From Arenibacter antarcticus (lineage in GTDB: Bacteria; Bacteroidota; Bacteroidia; Flavobacteriales; Flavobacteriaceae): a DNA stretch of 64,000 bases. The stretch covers positions 1,984,001-2,048,000 of the forward strand of contig NZ_CP166679.1 in the NCBI RefSeq assembly GCF_041320605.1. The letters run 5' to 3'. Below the pieces are notes generated by a model. That model did no database searches and was not told the origin of the DNA. It was given only the letters and a program-made list of their open reading frames with translations. A program made the translations under genes and the position numbers. This document shows positions 53,176 to 62,943 of this stretch, in pieces. Numbering within the stretch: position 1 is the first letter of the stretch; each line of letters opens with the position of its first letter.

Positions 53176-54081
53176 TTAAAGGTTAACGGCTTTTTCGTAA
53201 TCTTCTAGTTGCTGGGGTCCCTCCAACAATATTCTTACAATCTGCAAGGTGCCATCATCTTTAGTAGCTATCTCCCATTTAATGAGTGAAATAGTGCCCT
53301 TTTGAATTTCTAATCCGGTAATACTTCGGGGATGCACACAGCTGCCGTCATTAAAAAAAGGAATATCTCCCGGAGTCGGAAATCGGGGTCTATGGGTATG
53401 GCCAACAATGGTCAGTATCCGGTTCTTAGCCAGAATCCATTTTTTTATTCTTTTCTCCATTTTAATAAGTTCCTTGTAATTTTTAGCGGGACTCGTAGGG
53501 TCTGCTATTCCCCATACTTGTAGGGGTTTCCATAACACCCTTACCATAAATCTTCCCCAACGCCAAAAATTGTAGTTCCACCAATCGGCCTGGTGGCCAT
53601 GAGTTAAAAAGAGTTCTTGTTGGGTGGTCTGATGTTTTAAAATAATTGCTTCATGGTAGACAAGACCCTTAAATAATTCTTTGTCACGGTTTTCTATAGG
53701 TTCAAAATAAGTGTAGAGATGCTTTTTAACGTAATCTGGATCTTTATAAACCATATCATGGTTTCCCCAGATCATATGCAACCTATTGTCCAAATGGAAC
53801 TGTTGTAGTAGCTTATACACATTTTTATGGGCGTTAAAAATTTCTTTAAAACTGGTGTTTTCCCACAATTCATCCCCATCTCCTAATTCGCAATAGGTAA
53901 AACCTTCATTAAAGTAGTGTTTTAAAGCATGGTAATAGATGTTTCGATTGTTGGCAAACTCATCTGCGAAACTACTATCGCCACGATGACAGTCGCTAAA
54001 AAGTATTATCTTTGACTGCTCGTTAAATGGGATTACCTTCGCATTTTTATACGCCTCGGTTAATCTAGAAAAGGAAGACAT
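53176..54081 (-). CDS. Metallophosphoesterase (LpxH-like/calcineurin-like)
   Basis: A 301-residue phosphoesterase. The dinuclear metal motifs are complete: FSDCHRGDSSF, ELGDGDELWEN, MIWGNHDMV, LFLTHGHQADWWN and IVGHTHRPRF. DxHRGD at the start and the GNHD motif resemble UDP-2,3-diacylglucosamine diphosphatases, but the sequence is a separate, longer Bacteroidota branch. No signal peptide, so it is cytoplasmic. Substrate uncertain: a nucleotide or phospholipid precursor is possible. Confidence 0.87.
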   Translation of the reverse strand: MSSFSRLTEAYKNAKVIPFNEQSKIILFSDCHRGDSSFADEFANNRNIYYHALKHYFNEGFTYCELGDGDELWENTSFKEIFNAHKNVYKLLQQFHLDNRLHMIWGNHDMVYKDPDYVKKHLYTYFEPIENRDKELFKGLVYHEAIILKHQTTQQELFLTHGHQADWWNYNFWRWGRFMVRVLWKPLQVWGIADPTSPAKNYKELIKMEKRIKKWILAKNRILTIVGHTHRPRFPTPGDIPFFNDGSCVHPRSITGLEIQKGTISLIKWEIATKDDGTLQIVRILLEGPQQLEDYEKAVNL

Positions 54082-54203
54082 ATTCTTTTTTTTATAAATA
54101 TCTAAAAAAAGAAGCTGCTCTTGGACTTAAGGTTTAATAAAGAGTACTATTTTTTGTAATTATTTACGGGCAAGTAGGACTAAATCTTTAATAAAAGAGA
54201 TTC

Positions 54204-56564
54204 ATGGAAAAGATATTGCCCATACAACATCTGATCAGCTTTAATAAGCTGTTGCAGCAGTATGAGGAAATGGCAAAGGGAGATGATGAATATTTGGCCA
54301 AAAAGGCGAAGTATATTCTAGAATTACAAGCGCCCTTCCCAGAACTTCGGGAGGGATTTTCCGATATTACCCTCTTGGAGAAACACCGTGAGATAATTAA
54401 TTTGCTATTGCAGGATTCATTTTCTCCCTTGTTGGGCAATAACGAAATTAAAACTGCCTCCCAGCCTTACAGCGATTTGATCTTTAATTCCAGTAGGCGG
54501 TTTAAGCGTATTTTGGAAGCCGCTGGCCCCAATTATAAACCAACTATAAATAATCTGGAGGGGGGGATGAGCTACATCATGGCTTGTGTGGTTATCCTTA
54601 ATTTTTATTATGGGTATAAACTAGACTTTAAACGGCCTTTCTTTTATAATATTCCGGATGCCGATGGGGTAATGAGATATTATCGCATCCTCTATAATGC
54701 AGATTTTGTAGAGATTATTCCCAATGGAACCCCTTTGGAAATTACCCAGGAAGATGTGGATCAATTATTGGGAAATATAGACGATCTAGCACTTTGGGAG
54801 CAGAAAATTCCACCCAATAGTTTTATTAGCAAGGGCTTTGTAATTTCTAATATGTTCGATGTTACTGCTGAACATACCATTTCTGAAATTAAATCGAACT
54901 TAATAGTAAAAGTCTATAATGAGGGGGATAACTTTTTGAACGAAGTGGAAGATTCCTTTAAATCGCTCTTTGGACTATCTGGTTTACAATTGGGTTTTGT
55001 CCGATACAATGAAAAACTTCAGCAGTTTGAAAGTGCTATTTTTGATGGAATAAATAGTTTTCTATTGAAAAATAAGGAACATGAAAATTGCAATACTTCC
55101 CTGTGTTTGGAAGCCTATGATAAATTGTTAGAACAGAGTAGTTTATTTATAATTTCTGATGTAGATAAAATATATAAACTTAGCGGAGGGAAAGCTCCTT
55201 ATAAAAATTTATACGATCAAAATATTAAAAGTGCCCTGTTTGCACCTATTGCCAAAAATGGTAGACTTATAGGAGTTTTGGAACTTGTTTCTGATAAAGT
55301 AAATGACCTTAATAGTGTAAATGGACAGAAATTAGAGGATATAATGCCCTATATTGTGTCCGCTGCACTGCGTTCTATAGAAGAGGAGGAAAATTTGATC
55401 GCTGCCGTAATCCAGAACGAATGTACCTCGGTACATCCATCGGTCTCTTGGAGATTTGAGGAAGAGGCAAAGCGCTTTATCAAAGAGAAATATTTGGGCA
55501 ACGAGCCCTCCTTTAAGGAAATTGTATTTAACGATGTACATCCCCTATATGGACAAATAGATATTAGGAATTCTTCTCAAGTAAGGAACGAAGCCATACA
55601 GCGTGATCTGATGATACAATTGTCAGAGATCCAAAGTGTTCTTACACAAGGATGGGAAAATCATAAACTCCCCATTTATGAGGAACTTATTTTTAGGGTG
55701 AATAACTATTTGGCAGATATAACGAAGTCGTTGCACACCAATAGCGAACAGGAAATTTTTGATTTTATTTCCAAGGATATAAATCCAGTCTTTGAGTTTT
55801 TGTCTAGGACCGATGAACGGTTAAATACGACTGTGGCATTATACCAATCGCATATTGATAAAGGCACGGGCTCTTACTACGATCACCGTCGTAATTACGA
55901 TGAGAGTGTTACGCTCATCAATAAAAAATTGGCATCGGTATTGGATAAGCGTCAAGAACAAGCCCAAAAAATGTTTCCGCATTACTTTGAGCGATACAAG
56001 ACCGATGGGATAGAGCACAATATGTATATTGGGAATGCTATATCGGCAGATCGAGAATTTGATCCCATCTATTTAAATAACTTGCGATTATGGCAGTTAC
56101 AAATGGCATGCGAATTGGAGAACGCCCACTATAGATGTAAACCAGACCTGCCCATGAAATTAGATGTTGCTTCTCTAATACTGGTTTATAACACTTCATT
56201 ATCCATTAGGTTTAGAATGGATGAAAAACGTTTTGATGTAGATGGTACCTATAATGCACGATATGAGATTATAAAAAAACGTATTGACAAATCCTTCATT
56301 AAAGGCACTAATGAAAGATTGACACAATCTGGAAAACTGGTTATTGTATACTCCCAAAAACAAGATGAACAGGAGTACCTTCGATACATTACCTTTCTAA
56401 GGTCTAAAGGGTGTTTTGATACCGATATTGAAATCGTGGAGTTAGAAGGATTACAAGGGGTTTCGGGTCTAAAAGCTATCCGCGCCAATATCTTATACAG
56501 ACCGGAAAAGAAAAGTGACAAGACCTATACTTACCAAGACCTGTTAAATGAACTTGAGTCCTAA
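54204..56564 (+). CDS. GAF-domain protein of unknown function
   Basis: A 786-residue cytoplasmic protein. Residues ~240-395 look like a GAF domain (LSGLQLGFVRYNEKLQQF, then SALFAPIAKNGRLIGVLELVS). The N-terminal 240 residues are alpha-helical with a beta segment, and the C-terminal half is mostly helical with YDHRRNYDESVTLINKKLASVLDKRQEQA, ending in a domain with LVIVYSQKQDEQEYLRYITF. I recognise no output enzyme (no GGDEF, cyclase, kinase or HTH). It is convergent with the HD-PycTM gene 14 bases away, which could be its signalling partner; that is only positional. Confidence 0.72.
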   Translation: MEKILPIQHLISFNKLLQQYEEMAKGDDEYLAKKAKYILELQAPFPELREGFSDITLLEKHREIINLLLQDSFSPLLGNNEIKTASQPYSDLIFNSSRRFKRILEAAGPNYKPTINNLEGGMSYIMACVVILNFYYGYKLDFKRPFFYNIPDADGVMRYYRILYNADFVEIIPNGTPLEITQEDVDQLLGNIDDLALWEQKIPPNSFISKGFVISNMFDVTAEHTISEIKSNLIVKVYNEGDNFLNEVEDSFKSLFGLSGLQLGFVRYNEKLQQFESAIFDGINSFLLKNKEHENCNTSLCLEAYDKLLEQSSLFIISDVDKIYKLSGGKAPYKNLYDQNIKSALFAPIAKNGRLIGVLELVSDKVNDLNSVNGQKLEDIMPYIVSAALRSIEEEENLIAAVIQNECTSVHPSVSWRFEEEAKRFIKEKYLGNEPSFKEIVFNDVHPLYGQIDIRNSSQVRNEAIQRDLMIQLSEIQSVLTQGWENHKLPIYEELIFRVNNYLADITKSLHTNSEQEIFDFISKDINPVFEFLSRTDERLNTTVALYQSHIDKGTGSYYDHRRNYDESVTLINKKLASVLDKRQEQAQKMFPHYFERYKTDGIEHNMYIGNAISADREFDPIYLNNLRLWQLQMACELENAHYRCKPDLPMKLDVASLILVYNTSLSIRFRMDEKRFDVDGTYNARYEIIKKRIDKSFIKGTNERLTQSGKLVIVYSQKQDEQEYLRYITFLRSKGCFDTDIEIVELEGLQGVSGLKAIRANILYRPEKKSDKTYTYQDLLNELES

Positions 56565-56578
56565 GGGGTATAACACTA

Positions 56579-57757
56579 CTACGATAGATAAAAATTAAAG
56601 GATATAAAAAAAGCTAATACCGATAAGACTATCCCGATCATAAATATGGTATAGGTCCATCGTAACAATTTGTACTTTCTATCCAATACCAAACCTAAAA
56701 AATAAAGGTCCTTGGTCAGGGAAGAATACACGTAGTCTTGATCTTTGATTAGTTCCTTAATGGCCCATTCATATTCCTGAAGCTCCATTTTATGAAAGTT
56801 CCCAAAAAACAGTAGGTTTACTTTTTTTTGCTTTACATCCTCCTTTGTAAATTCTCCAGTAGTAATATTGGGCCTTGTAGCCATAATGGACATAATCACC
56901 GAAACAACACTAAAGAGTACAAAGATGGCAGTGGGGTAAACCAAAAATTCGTTTTTGGGACTGTCTAATTTTGGGATCAGGTTGGTGAGCAAAAGAGAGA
57001 TGATAATAGCATTTACGGAAAGTAGGATATTGGCTTTGGTGTCGGCTATATCGCTCAATTTTAAATGGTTTTGCATAGAGACACGGAACAAAGTCTGGAT
57101 GCCCCGGTCTGGGTTTTCATTTTTCAGCTTAACCTTTAAGCGCTCTTTGGAAGTGCTATTTTTATTTTTTGTCTTGGTCTTGATCAATTTATTTAAATTC
57201 TTATCCTTGCCTTCTTGCCAGTTCTTTTTTGCATAATCCGTATAGAATCTGTGTTCCGTACTTAACATTTTTATATTTTCAATACACCAATCTTGACTGG
57301 AAAATTTAGCTACCCCCAAAGTGGATAATTCCTCCCGCAACAGTTCTGTAGTTTCCATATAACTTTGGCTGCCCAAATGTGCAGCGTCCGCATCCCTGAT
57401 GATTTTTTCGGAAAGGTTAATAGGAATATGATGATGTTTTGTGGCTTTTATTAAATTGACAATTGATTGTATTCCCTTTGCGTCATATTTTTTTCCCTCT
57501 AAATATTTAATGGCAATGGCAGCGCTCTTATCTTCGTGATCTTCATATCCTTCAGTGTATCCAGTATCGTGTAACCAAGCCGCAAGAATAAGAGCTTCAC
57601 TATCTTTTTCATCCAGGTCATTGGCATCTACTATTTCTTTAGTTCTGCTTACTACCCTTTGGGTATGACGAAGATTGTGGTACAAAAACTGTGAATCAAG
57701 TTTTGCAGACAACAATTCGGCAACAAATTCTTCCGTATCTTTAATGATATTTGGCAT
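56579..57757 (-). CDS. HD phosphohydrolase fused to a Pycsar-type TM effector domain (PycTM/DUF5706)
   Basis: A 392-residue protein. Residues 1-185 are an HD domain: YHNLRHTQRVV (His31), AAWLHDTGY (His63-Asp64), KHHHIP (108-112) and RDADAAHLG (Asp122-Asp124). After a Lys-rich linker (190-215), residues ~225-392 form the PycTM-like domain with LSDIADTKANILLSVNAIIISLLL, two central helices and a C-terminal helix (368-388). In Pycsar defence, PycTM binds cyclic nucleotides and damages the membrane; here it is joined to a predicted nucleotide hydrolase and no cyclase gene is adjacent. It diverges, with a 54-base gap, from the phosphoesterase-barrel gene. Confidence 0.82.
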   Translation of the reverse strand: MPNIIKDTEEFVAELLSAKLDSQFLYHNLRHTQRVVSRTKEIVDANDLDEKDSEALILAAWLHDTGYTEGYEDHEDKSAAIAIKYLEGKKYDAKGIQSIVNLIKATKHHHIPINLSEKIIRDADAAHLGSQSYMETTELLREELSTLGVAKFSSQDWCIENIKMLSTEHRFYTDYAKKNWQEGKDKNLNKLIKTKTKNKNSTSKERLKVKLKNENPDRGIQTLFRVSMQNHLKLSDIADTKANILLSVNAIIISLLLTNLIPKLDSPKNEFLVYPTAIFVLFSVVSVIMSIMATRPNITTGEFTKEDVKQKKVNLLFFGNFHKMELQEYEWAIKELIKDQDYVYSSLTKDLYFLGLVLDRKYKLLRWTYTIFMIGIVLSVLAFFISFNFYLS

Positions 57758-57798
57758 CTGTAGGTTTTATAGGCACCAATTTACGAAATTATATTTTC

Positions 57799-57806
57799 TA
57801 TTTTTG
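57799..57806 (+). promoter_or_regulatory. -7 element predicting a leaderless mRNA
   Basis: TATTTTTG (TAnnTTTG) ends 5 bases before the ATG at 57812. Transcription should begin at or next to the start codon. The upstream -33 match is weak. Confidence 0.45.
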
Positions 57807-57811
57807 TGGTT

Positions 57812-60800
57812 ATGAATAAACTTGTTGTACCGATAATATTACTCCTATTATTTTGGAGCTGTGCTACCACCAAGTCCAAATATCGAATTGGAGGAGACAA
57901 TTATGACGTTTCTACAACTAAAGAAATATCCCATACCTTTTATTTGATAGGAGACGCAGGTTTATCACCAATAAATGGGATGAACCCTGCCCTAAAAATT
58001 TTTAGAGACCAATTGAATAATGCCCCAAAAAACAGTACGGCAATTTTTTTGGGGGATAATATTTACCCTGCAGGACTGCCAGACCCCAAAGATTCTACCG
58101 TAGCCTATAGACAGGCAAAAAGCCATTTGGATGCTCAGTTAGCGACCTTGTCCGAATTTAAGGGAAATCCCATTTTTATTCCAGGAAACCACGATTGGTA
58201 CAACGACGGCTTAAAAGGGTTGGAACGACAACAAAAATACATCCAAGAAAAACTGGGGAGTAAGGAAGTTTTTTTCCCCGAGGATGGTTGCCCTATAGAG
58301 AAAGTGGAAATTGATGATAACATTGTACTGATCGCTATTGATACGGAATGGTACCTTACCAATTGGGACAGGCACCCGACCATAAATGATGAATGTGAAA
58401 TTAAGGATAGAGAAACTTTTTTCGAGGAACTGGAAAGTCTGATCAAAAAAAACAGGGACAAGACCACTATTTTGGCACTCCACCATCCTATGTTTAGTTA
58501 TGGCCCCCACGGTGGGCAGTTTTCCATGAAAATGAACTTAAATCCCTCAGGGGGAAAATACCCTTTTCCTATTTTGGGCTCGTTGGTTAATCTGTTAAGA
58601 AAAACAAGTGGCGCGTCTATTACAGACCTTCAGAATAAAAGGTATTTAGAACTTAAAAACCGATTGGTTACCCTAGCTCAATACTCGGAAAAAGTAATTT
58701 TCACTTCTGGCCATGAACATTCCCTTCAATATATTGTTGAGGACAACACACCCCAGATTGTAAGTGGCTCTGGGGGCAAAGAAGGTGCTACCAGATTATT
58801 GAACGGCGCTAAATTTTCCACGGGAAGAATAGGTTTTGCCAAATTGGAGGTATACACAGACGGCTCCTCCGAGGTAAGGTATTTTGGGGTTGACCAAAAT
58901 TATGAATCAGAGCTGCTTTTTGCGTCAGAGGTTTTGCCACCAGATCGAAATAAAAATTATGTGCTTAATGGTGAAGACTTTCCAAAGGAAGTTAGAGCTT
59001 CGGTGTATACCAAGGAGGATATTGACAAAAGTATTTTTTTCAAAACCATATGGGGCGAACGGTACAGGAAGTATTACGGTACCGAAGTCACTGCTCCTAC
59101 GCTTAAGTTAGATACCTTGTTTGGAGGATTAAAACCTGTTAGAAAGGGAGGAGGTAACCAATCCAAATCCCTGCGATTATCAGATAGCAATGGAAAGGAA
59201 TACGTTATTCGGGCGGTTAAAAAAAGTGCGGAGGTATATCTTCAAGCAATGGCCTTTAAGGATAAATATGTTATAGGGGAGTTTAAGGACACCTATACAG
59301 AAGCCTTTTTAATGGATTTTTATACTGGGGCATTACCTTATGGACTTCTTACCGTGGGCACCCTTTCCGATGCAATAGAACTGTACCATACCAATCCTAG
59401 ATTGTACTTTATTCCAAAGCAAATAGCCTTGGAGGAATTTAATGAGGAATTTGGCGATGAACTTTATTTTCTGGAAGAACATGTAGGGGATGGACACGGA
59501 GCACTAGAAAGTTTTGGCTATGCCAATAAAATTGAAAGCACTCTGGACATGCTCGATAAAATTAGACGAGATGAAAAGTATGAGGTAGATACAGATAGAT
59601 ATTTAAGAACACGTTTGTTTGATATGGTCTTAGGTGATTGGGACCGACATGACGATCAATGGCGTTGGGGGGAAGTTGCAAACAAGGAAACTGGGAAGAT
59701 TATTTTCGAAGCAATTCCTAGGGATCGCGACCAAGTGTATTCTATTTGGGGCGATGGAGCCCTTATGAATGTGGTAACAAGAATAGTTCCAGCCTTAAAA
59801 ATGATGGAGGGTTTTAATAGTGATATTAGAAACGTTGAAGCCTTTAACAAGAATGCCTATGGCCTAGACATGACCTTGCTGTCTCCAACAACAAAAGCGG
59901 ATTGGGAGCGTCAAGTGCAATTTATTCAAGAAAACCTTACCCCAGAAGTTATTGACGAAGCGTTTACATTTATGCCCAAAGAAATTTTGGATGAGGAAAT
60001 ATTAAATCTTAAAAGCATTCTTTTATCTCGGATACAAAACCTACCGAAAATTGCCGACGATTATTTTCTGGCACTCAATAAGTTTGTCATCATAAAAGGT
60101 ACCGATAAGGACGATTGGTTCGAAATTAATAACGTGTCTAAAAAAGAAATAGAAATCAAAGTTTTTCGGAATATAGGAGGTGAAAAGAAAAAGTTGTTTT
60201 ATCAGAAGACCTTTAATAGTGCGATAACAAAGGAAATATGGGTCTATGGATTGGATGATACCGATATTTTTGAAATTCGGGGCAGTGAAAATAATCAGAT
60301 TAAACTACGGCTCATTGGCGGGCAAAATAATGATATCTACGATATATCTGGAGGAGATAATATCTGGATTTATGACCACAAGGCCAAAAAAAACACCTTT
60401 AATAATATTGCTAGAGCTAAACTTAGGCTTACGAATGATTATGAGACCAATACGTTCCAACCTTTAAAAACAAGGAATAGTACACAACAAATTGTACCGT
60501 CCATAGGATATAATCCTGATGATGGGGTTAAGTTGGGCTTTAATGCTACAAATACCTTTTATGGGTTTAGGCAAAACCCTTTTACGCACCGGCAGACCTA
60601 CACTGCTGCGTATTACTTTGCCACCAATGGATTTGAACTAGGATACAATGGGGAGTTTGCTCATGTTTTTGAAAATTGGAACCTAGAATTGGCCGCCCGT
60701 TTTACCAGTCCTAACTTCAGTGTTAATTTTTATGGAATTGGGAACGATACCGATAATTTTGATGACACCTTGGGTATGGATTATAACAGGGTGAGAATTG

Positions 60801-61519
60801 AACAGCTTACTTTCTCACCTTCTTTGGTATGGAGAGGACAATTGGGGGCGAAATTTAAGACGGGTCTTTCCTTGGAAAGTTTAGAAGTTGAGGAAACGGA
60901 GAATAGGTTTATAAATACTTATTATCAAGCCAATGGTGAGGAAAATAGAAACAATTTTTTGGGTGTGAATGCTTCCTATTCTTATGAAAATCTGGACAAT
61001 AACGCCTTCCCAACTATGGGAATGTCTACAGAGTTACTAATAGGGTATAAAACCAGTTTAGAAAATGCGGAACAACATTATGGCTATATAGTGCCAAGTC
61101 TTGCTTTTGATTATAAATTGGTGTCGGACGGTAGGTTGGTCTTGGCTACCAAATGGAAGGCGCATTTTAATCTAGGTGAGGAGTACGAGTTTTATCAGGC
61201 TGCAAGTATTGGTGGAGTAGATGGCCTTAGGGGATATAGAAATCAACGATTTTCAGGAAAGACCAGTTATTATCAAAACACGGATCTTAGATACAGTCTT
61301 AAAAAATTAAAAACAGGATTATTGCCTGTTACGATGGGTATTTATGGTGGATTTGATTACGGTAGGGTTTGGACTTCTGGGGAATATTCCGATTTGTGGC
61401 ATACTTCCTATGGTGGAGGTCTTTTCTTTAATGGGGCAGACGTACTTACAGCAAGACTTGCCCTTTTCACCTCGGAGGAAGGAACCCGAATAACTTTTGG
61501 GGTAGGTTTTGGGTTTTAA
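57812..61519 (+). CDS. Lipoprotein: metallophosphoesterase + kinase-like region + outer-membrane barrel (D15-like)
   Basis: A 1235-residue protein numbered from ATG 57812 (a GTG six bases earlier overlaps the promoter). A hydrophobic leader ends WSC (Cys17). Residues ~40-330 are a calcineurin-like phosphoesterase: IGDAGLSP, FLGDNIYP, PGNHDWYND, ALHHPMFSYGPHGG, SGHEHS. Residues ~440-760 carry an unusual module with YVIRAVKK (464-471), GDWDRHDDQW (608-617) and PRDRDQVYS (Asp638, Asp640), resembling the Lys, catalytic loop and metal site of atypical kinases. Residues ~895-1235 look like an OMP85/BamA-type beta-barrel, ending GVGFGF. Such proteins occur in Bacteroidota under phosphoesterase names; the role is unknown. 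Confidence 0.8.
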   Translation: MNKLVVPIILLLLFWSCATTKSKYRIGGDNYDVSTTKEISHTFYLIGDAGLSPINGMNPALKIFRDQLNNAPKNSTAIFLGDNIYPAGLPDPKDSTVAYRQAKSHLDAQLATLSEFKGNPIFIPGNHDWYNDGLKGLERQQKYIQEKLGSKEVFFPEDGCPIEKVEIDDNIVLIAIDTEWYLTNWDRHPTINDECEIKDRETFFEELESLIKKNRDKTTILALHHPMFSYGPHGGQFSMKMNLNPSGGKYPFPILGSLVNLLRKTSGASITDLQNKRYLELKNRLVTLAQYSEKVIFTSGHEHSLQYIVEDNTPQIVSGSGGKEGATRLLNGAKFSTGRIGFAKLEVYTDGSSEVRYFGVDQNYESELLFASEVLPPDRNKNYVLNGEDFPKEVRASVYTKEDIDKSIFFKTIWGERYRKYYGTEVTAPTLKLDTLFGGLKPVRKGGGNQSKSLRLSDSNGKEYVIRAVKKSAEVYLQAMAFKDKYVIGEFKDTYTEAFLMDFYTGALPYGLLTVGTLSDAIELYHTNPRLYFIPKQIALEEFNEEFGDELYFLEEHVGDGHGALESFGYANKIESTLDMLDKIRRDEKYEVDTDRYLRTRLFDMVLGDWDRHDDQWRWGEVANKETGKIIFEAIPRDRDQVYSIWGDGALMNVVTRIVPALKMMEGFNSDIRNVEAFNKNAYGLDMTLLSPTTKADWERQVQFIQENLTPEVIDEAFTFMPKEILDEEILNLKSILLSRIQNLPKIADDYFLALNKFVIIKGTDKDDWFEINNVSKKEIEIKVFRNIGGEKKKLFYQKTFNSAITKEIWVYGLDDTDIFEIRGSENNQIKLRLIGGQNNDIYDISGGDNIWIYDHKAKKNTFNNIARAKLRLTNDYETNTFQPLKTRNSTQQIVPSIGYNPDDGVKLGFNATNTFYGFRQNPFTHRQTYTAAYYFATNGFELGYNGEFAHVFENWNLELAARFTSPNFSVNFYGIGNDTDNFDDTLGMDYNRVRIEQLTFSPSLVWRGQLGAKFKTGLSLESLEVEETENRFINTYYQANGEENRNNFLGVNASYSYENLDNNAFPTMGMSTELLIGYKTSLENAEQHYGYIVPSLAFDYKLVSDGRLVLATKWKAHFNLGEEYEFYQAASIGGVDGLRGYRNQRFSGKTSYYQNTDLRYSLKKLKTGLLPVTMGIYGGFDYGRVWTSGEYSDLWHTSYGGGLFFNGADVLTARLALFTSEEGTRITFGVGFGF

Positions 61520-61599
61520 TGAATTGTGAGGATATTTAGTGCCGTACATTTTTCATTAGACGAAGGCCTTTCTCCATACTGCTCATAGATATGTTGATT

Positions 61600-62943
61600 T
61601 TATTTTGACGCTAGTTCCTTGGTTTTGGTCATTGCAAGCTTGTTTACTACAAAATCCCCTAAGTCTACACCTTGCTTAACACCTAGTTCTATTGCGCTCC
61701 GATAGTGTATTCCACCATACAGCCTGCTTAAGGCAGCTTCTTCCGCCGCACTCCTGAAGGAACCAAAACTTCTAATGGGCAGGCCAAACGGTACTTCAGT
61801 ATCATCATCAAAAGAAAAATTATCTCCAAAAATTTGAGTTAGAGCAATGGATGCAGCTCCTGAAACGACTGAATGTCCGCTGGTATATTCCGGAAATGGT
61901 GGTGTTTGCAATATTGGCAGCCAATTCTCATCTACATATTGATTGATTACTGTTTCGGGACGGATTAGATTGCTGCGGTATTTTTCATCCCAACAGCTGA
62001 TAAAGGCATCGGCTATGGCGATGGATGTTTTGGTATAAGCGTAGATAGTTTTGGCAAAGTCGGACTCTGTTTTTTTACAGGCAATTTTGGTAATACCGAT
62101 CCAATGTGCCCCTGGAGATATTTTTTTTGTCGCAAACATTAGATGGCCTCTCGTAACCGATACATAAGGATTGCAGTCCCAAAATTTGGCCATGGCAACT
62201 TCGTCGGAATCGTCACCTTTTAAAGTTATTTCCTTACTTATGGTGTAGACTTCCATTACTTCCTTGTAAAAGTCCGAATCCTTTTCCATGGAGAAAGCCG
62301 GAGGCGGAGATGGGGTGAATTGGTTGGCAGAATCAAGGACAAAGGGCCTTATCTTGCCCCAATGTGGCTCAATCCCATCCATATAGCCCGGAGGTGTTGG
62401 TTGCCATCGGGTGGTATCGTCCGTGTCTACCGTAAATTTTTGCATGGTTCGTGTCTGATTGTAATTGTCTTTGCTCATCCACTGGGCAATATGCTCTGCT
62501 ACTTCAAGTCCATACGTTTTAGAAGAATTAAATACTTTAGGGTTTTTTTTGTTCCAGTTTTGATACAGACTGTCCCTAAAGGTAACCAAGACCTTTTCTG
62601 AAAAAATTAATCTTTTACAGAGCTCCATATGGGCTATTAAAGCAGACAGTTCATAATTTACAGGGGCCTCCAAAGAGGGTTTAGGAATGGCAGTCAAGTC
62701 CGTAACCTGTCCTGCCAAAGATATGTAGTCGTCGTTGTTGAGCGCTATAATTTCATATGCAGCAATATTGGGATATGCAAAGATCCTACTGGCCACTGGA
62801 GGAGAGAAGATATCATGTATCATTATGTCCGTCACCTTCTGTACGGATTGATGTAGCTCCTCGGCGCTTACTATTATGGGTTCTGAATTATCACTACAGC
62901 CATGGAGGTAAATTGCCATAACAATATAAATAAGCTTTCTCAT
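61600..62943 (-). CDS. Vanadium-dependent haloperoxidase/PAP2-like lipoprotein
   Basis: A 447-residue helical lipoprotein (lipobox LHGC, Cys16, then SDNSE). The active-site segments of the vanadate/phosphate-binding fold are RPETVINQYVDENW, PEYTSGHSVVSGAASIALT with the central His, and SRLYGGIHYRSAIELG with the Arg-His pair. Bacteroidota proteins with this layout are called vanadium haloperoxidases, but many may be acid phosphatases; halide oxidation cannot be read from sequence. It is convergent with the phosphoesterase-barrel gene. Confidence 0.85.
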   Translation of the reverse strand: MRKLIYIVMAIYLHGCSDNSEPIIVSAEELHQSVQKVTDIMIHDIFSPPVASRIFAYPNIAAYEIIALNNDDYISLAGQVTDLTAIPKPSLEAPVNYELSALIAHMELCKRLIFSEKVLVTFRDSLYQNWNKKNPKVFNSSKTYGLEVAEHIAQWMSKDNYNQTRTMQKFTVDTDDTTRWQPTPPGYMDGIEPHWGKIRPFVLDSANQFTPSPPPAFSMEKDSDFYKEVMEVYTISKEITLKGDDSDEVAMAKFWDCNPYVSVTRGHLMFATKKISPGAHWIGITKIACKKTESDFAKTIYAYTKTSIAIADAFISCWDEKYRSNLIRPETVINQYVDENWLPILQTPPFPEYTSGHSVVSGAASIALTQIFGDNFSFDDDTEVPFGLPIRSFGSFRSAAEEAALSRLYGGIHYRSAIELGVKQGVDLGDFVVNKLAMTKTKELASK

